Source: Melieria omissa (lineage: Eukaryota; Arthropoda; Insecta; Diptera; Ulidiidae). Taken from it: a stretch of 64,000 nt of DNA. The notes beneath the pieces were generated by a model, which was given only the letters and a program-made list of their open reading frames with translations, did no database searches and was not told the origin of the DNA. This document shows, one piece after another, positions 62,491 to 64,000 of this stretch (the stretch's first letter is position 1; each line of letters opens with the position of its first letter). The stretch spans positions 90,509,648 through 90,573,647 of the forward strand of contig OZ020267.1 in assembly GCA_963971225.1 (NCBI GenBank). Direction: 5' to 3'. The position numbers and the translations under genes are program-made.

Positions 62491-63164
62491 TGCTAAAACT
62501 TGTTAAAATTGGACTACTGCCACGCCCACCCCCGCTTCTAAATAAATATTTGTTATTCGATAACTTGGCCACTAATAACACTAGAAAGGTAAAATATCAT
62601 TAGGGTATAATTCTATAAAAAGGCAGTCTACCAGGCCTACATTAAAAGTTCGTACAAGCCCAAAATGAATTAATCGCTACATATGTTTATTTTGACAATT
62701 AACTCCTAACTTTGTTTTCCACAAATATTTGCATGCATTTGTAGTTCCAGCCGGTCGAGTTAAATTACGCGACGGCAGCAACACATAAAACAGCTCAAAT
62801 TCTCAATTTCTACAAAAGGGGCCACTATAAAAAAATGAATTACATGCGGATCTGCAAGCCTCTGCAGCTGAAACTTTGCAAATGTGTTCTACGTACTTGT
62901 AATTTAGTGAAACAATTGAATTTGGAAAGCCTTTTCTAGATATTCGCTTTTGAAGTTTGCGCTTAAACTTTTGCTAGGGCTCAAAATGGCTCAACGTTCA
63001 AATAACGACAGTTAACGAACAGCAATAAACAAAACAAAAACAAAAGCATTACCAGACTGTAAAAAACTGAAACATAAAATAAAAAAATTAGGTATATTAA
63101 AATCATAACTGTAACCATAAGAAAAATCTTCTTTAGTTTCGCAAGGCTAAATTTTTATATTTCC
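62491..63164. other. unassigned AT-rich spacer
   Basis: I see no frames, RNA genes or terminal repeats here. A short cgcccaccccc motif near 62530 resembles text in the Helitron but is too short to assign. Confidence 0.4.
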
Positions 63165-63168
63165 TTAA

Positions 63169-63687
63169 CTCTTATGTGTGTGATGGGGTACCCGGGTACC
63201 CAAATCACTTTGATACTGAAATTTTATATACTTGCAGATAACCTAGAAAGGTGAAACTTCATGACAACTCCCAAAATGGTATTATGTCTTTATTTTCAAG
63301 TGTTTGATTCCATTTAGTTGCTGGGGCACCTGGGTAACGCAACACATTTTTTATGGAGTTGCATGGATTTCTTAGAGATTTTTCTTGTAAGTAAAACTTT
63401 CTAAAGCAAATTATTTGTAACAGAACAATTTTATCAACAAAAAATGGCAGCCGCTTTATTTGTTTGGGCTCGTAAAGGTCGGCTAGTATCGTTATCGATA
63501 CTATAAAACGTACCTATAAAACGTAAACAATTTTTGAACCTGTCGAAAGACTTTAGAGCTTTAAAACTTAGCAAAAACGCCAAAATGTCTTACAATGTGA
63601 ACAAAAAGTGAGAAATTTTCATACAATTTGTACTGGGGTACCCCATCACATGGGTAAGAGTGTTATTTTTCAGCACACCCACTAGGG
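63169..63687. mobile_element. TTAA-flanked piggyBac-type MITE, 519 bp
   Basis: TTAA lies at 63165-63168 and 63688-63691. The end ctcttatgtgtgtgat pairs imperfectly (about 11 of 16) with the inverse of the right end (ccctagtgggtgtgct). Just inside are inverted ggggtacc-type palindromes (ggggtacccgggtaccc on the left, ggggtacccc on the right). No coding sequence. Confidence 0.6.
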
Positions 63688-63717
63688 TTAAATTTGTGTA
63701 TAGGCAACATACACTGC

Positions 63718-63923
63718 GGGACACTTGATTACCCTCACTTTATTTTGTTAGCTAAGATTTTTGTTATGAAGTCAAAAACTTTTTTTTTAATGTCAAAATT
63801 TTCTGGACACTTAGTTACATGTGTTCCTGTTTTTGAACCGCCAAAATTGTATGTAAAATGATGATGAACCACATTTTTGTCCTTTTAAGCCTATTTCAAG
63901 TGGGACACTTGATTACCCTCACT
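63718..63923. repeat. direct repeat pair gggacacttgattaccctca
   Basis: A 22-bp phrase beginning gggacacttgattaccctca occurs at 63718-63739 and again at 63902-63923, about 184 bp apart, same orientation. A looser version (ggacacttagttac) lies between, near 63805. It may be a terminal or subterminal repeat of an element that continues past the window. Confidence 0.55.
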
Positions 63924-64000
63924 CATAGAAAACAAAGAAACTAGAGGTAATTCTTCATTACATTTATTAATTTTTTTATTACTAATGTTTTGTATGGACA

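Noticed and set aside
1..64000. A prokaryotic-type defence or biosynthetic gene cluster
   Set aside because: Introns, spliced-type promoters, tRNA-primed LTR elements and AT-rich noncoding DNA show a eukaryotic genome. No operon-like gene sets exist.

Overview
The window looks like heterochromatin-like or otherwise TE-dense DNA from a dipteran insect, probably a higher fly. That is inference from three things: AT-rich DNA, irritans- and mauritiana-like mariners with LOA, BEL/Pao, Copia and CsRn1-type retroelements, and short introns of about 73 nt. I found no convincing complete host gene, no rRNA or real tRNA gene, no CRISPR and no bacterial or viral operon. Almost every readable protein belongs to a transposable element (TE), and most are broken. 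The one possible host-like piece is a 100-nt exon candidate near 28.5 kb.

Region by region. 0.5-4.1 kb: minus-strand Ty3/gypsy remnant (gag, protease, RT, part of RNase H) with a tRNA-Leu primer site and one LTR. 4.2-10.5 kb: minus-strand LOA-type non-LTR fragments, a plus-strand APE-type RT, a tRNA-derived SINE-like unit, and a mariner that splits a LOA endonuclease. 10.7-19.7 kb: a BEL/Pao element with both LTRs and a tRNA-Trp primer site. It is split by a 2.55-kb Helitron (which itself holds a TTAA-flanked MITE) and by a 1.05-kb hAT MITE with an 8-bp duplication. 20.5-27.6 kb: concentric inverted-repeat elements holding a pogo-like MITE, two TTAA-type MITEs, a solo LTR, and a mariner split by a hAT MITE. 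27.6-31.5 kb: mostly unassigned AT-rich DNA, a deleted Tc1/mariner derivative and a hAT dimerisation domain with an intron. 31.5-43.8 kb: a Copia element with a GATTC duplication, opened by a piggyBac-like element. The piggyBac-like element in turn carries a mariner, an intact DD37D transposon and a fold-back MITE. An RTE tail split by a LOA insertion follows. 43.8-58.3 kb: a Tc1-like element whose 26-bp ends lie 14.5 kb apart because of nested insertions (TTAA MITEs, hAT, mariner, CsRn1-type gypsy, intact mariner, piggyBac, Harbinger, LOA). 58.4-62.5 kb: a LOA tail, then pogo-like ends around a Tc1-like element around a Jockey-type retrotransposon. 63.2-63.7 kb: a further TTAA-flanked piggyBac-type MITE.

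The genes do not form a pathway. The coherent story is insertion history: target-site duplications and restored reading frames give a relative order for more than a dozen events. The two best candidates for functional proteins are a DD34D mariner transposase (53330-54370) and a DD37D maT-type transposase (34420-35460). Both are full length, have the catalytic residues and sit between matching terminal repeats.
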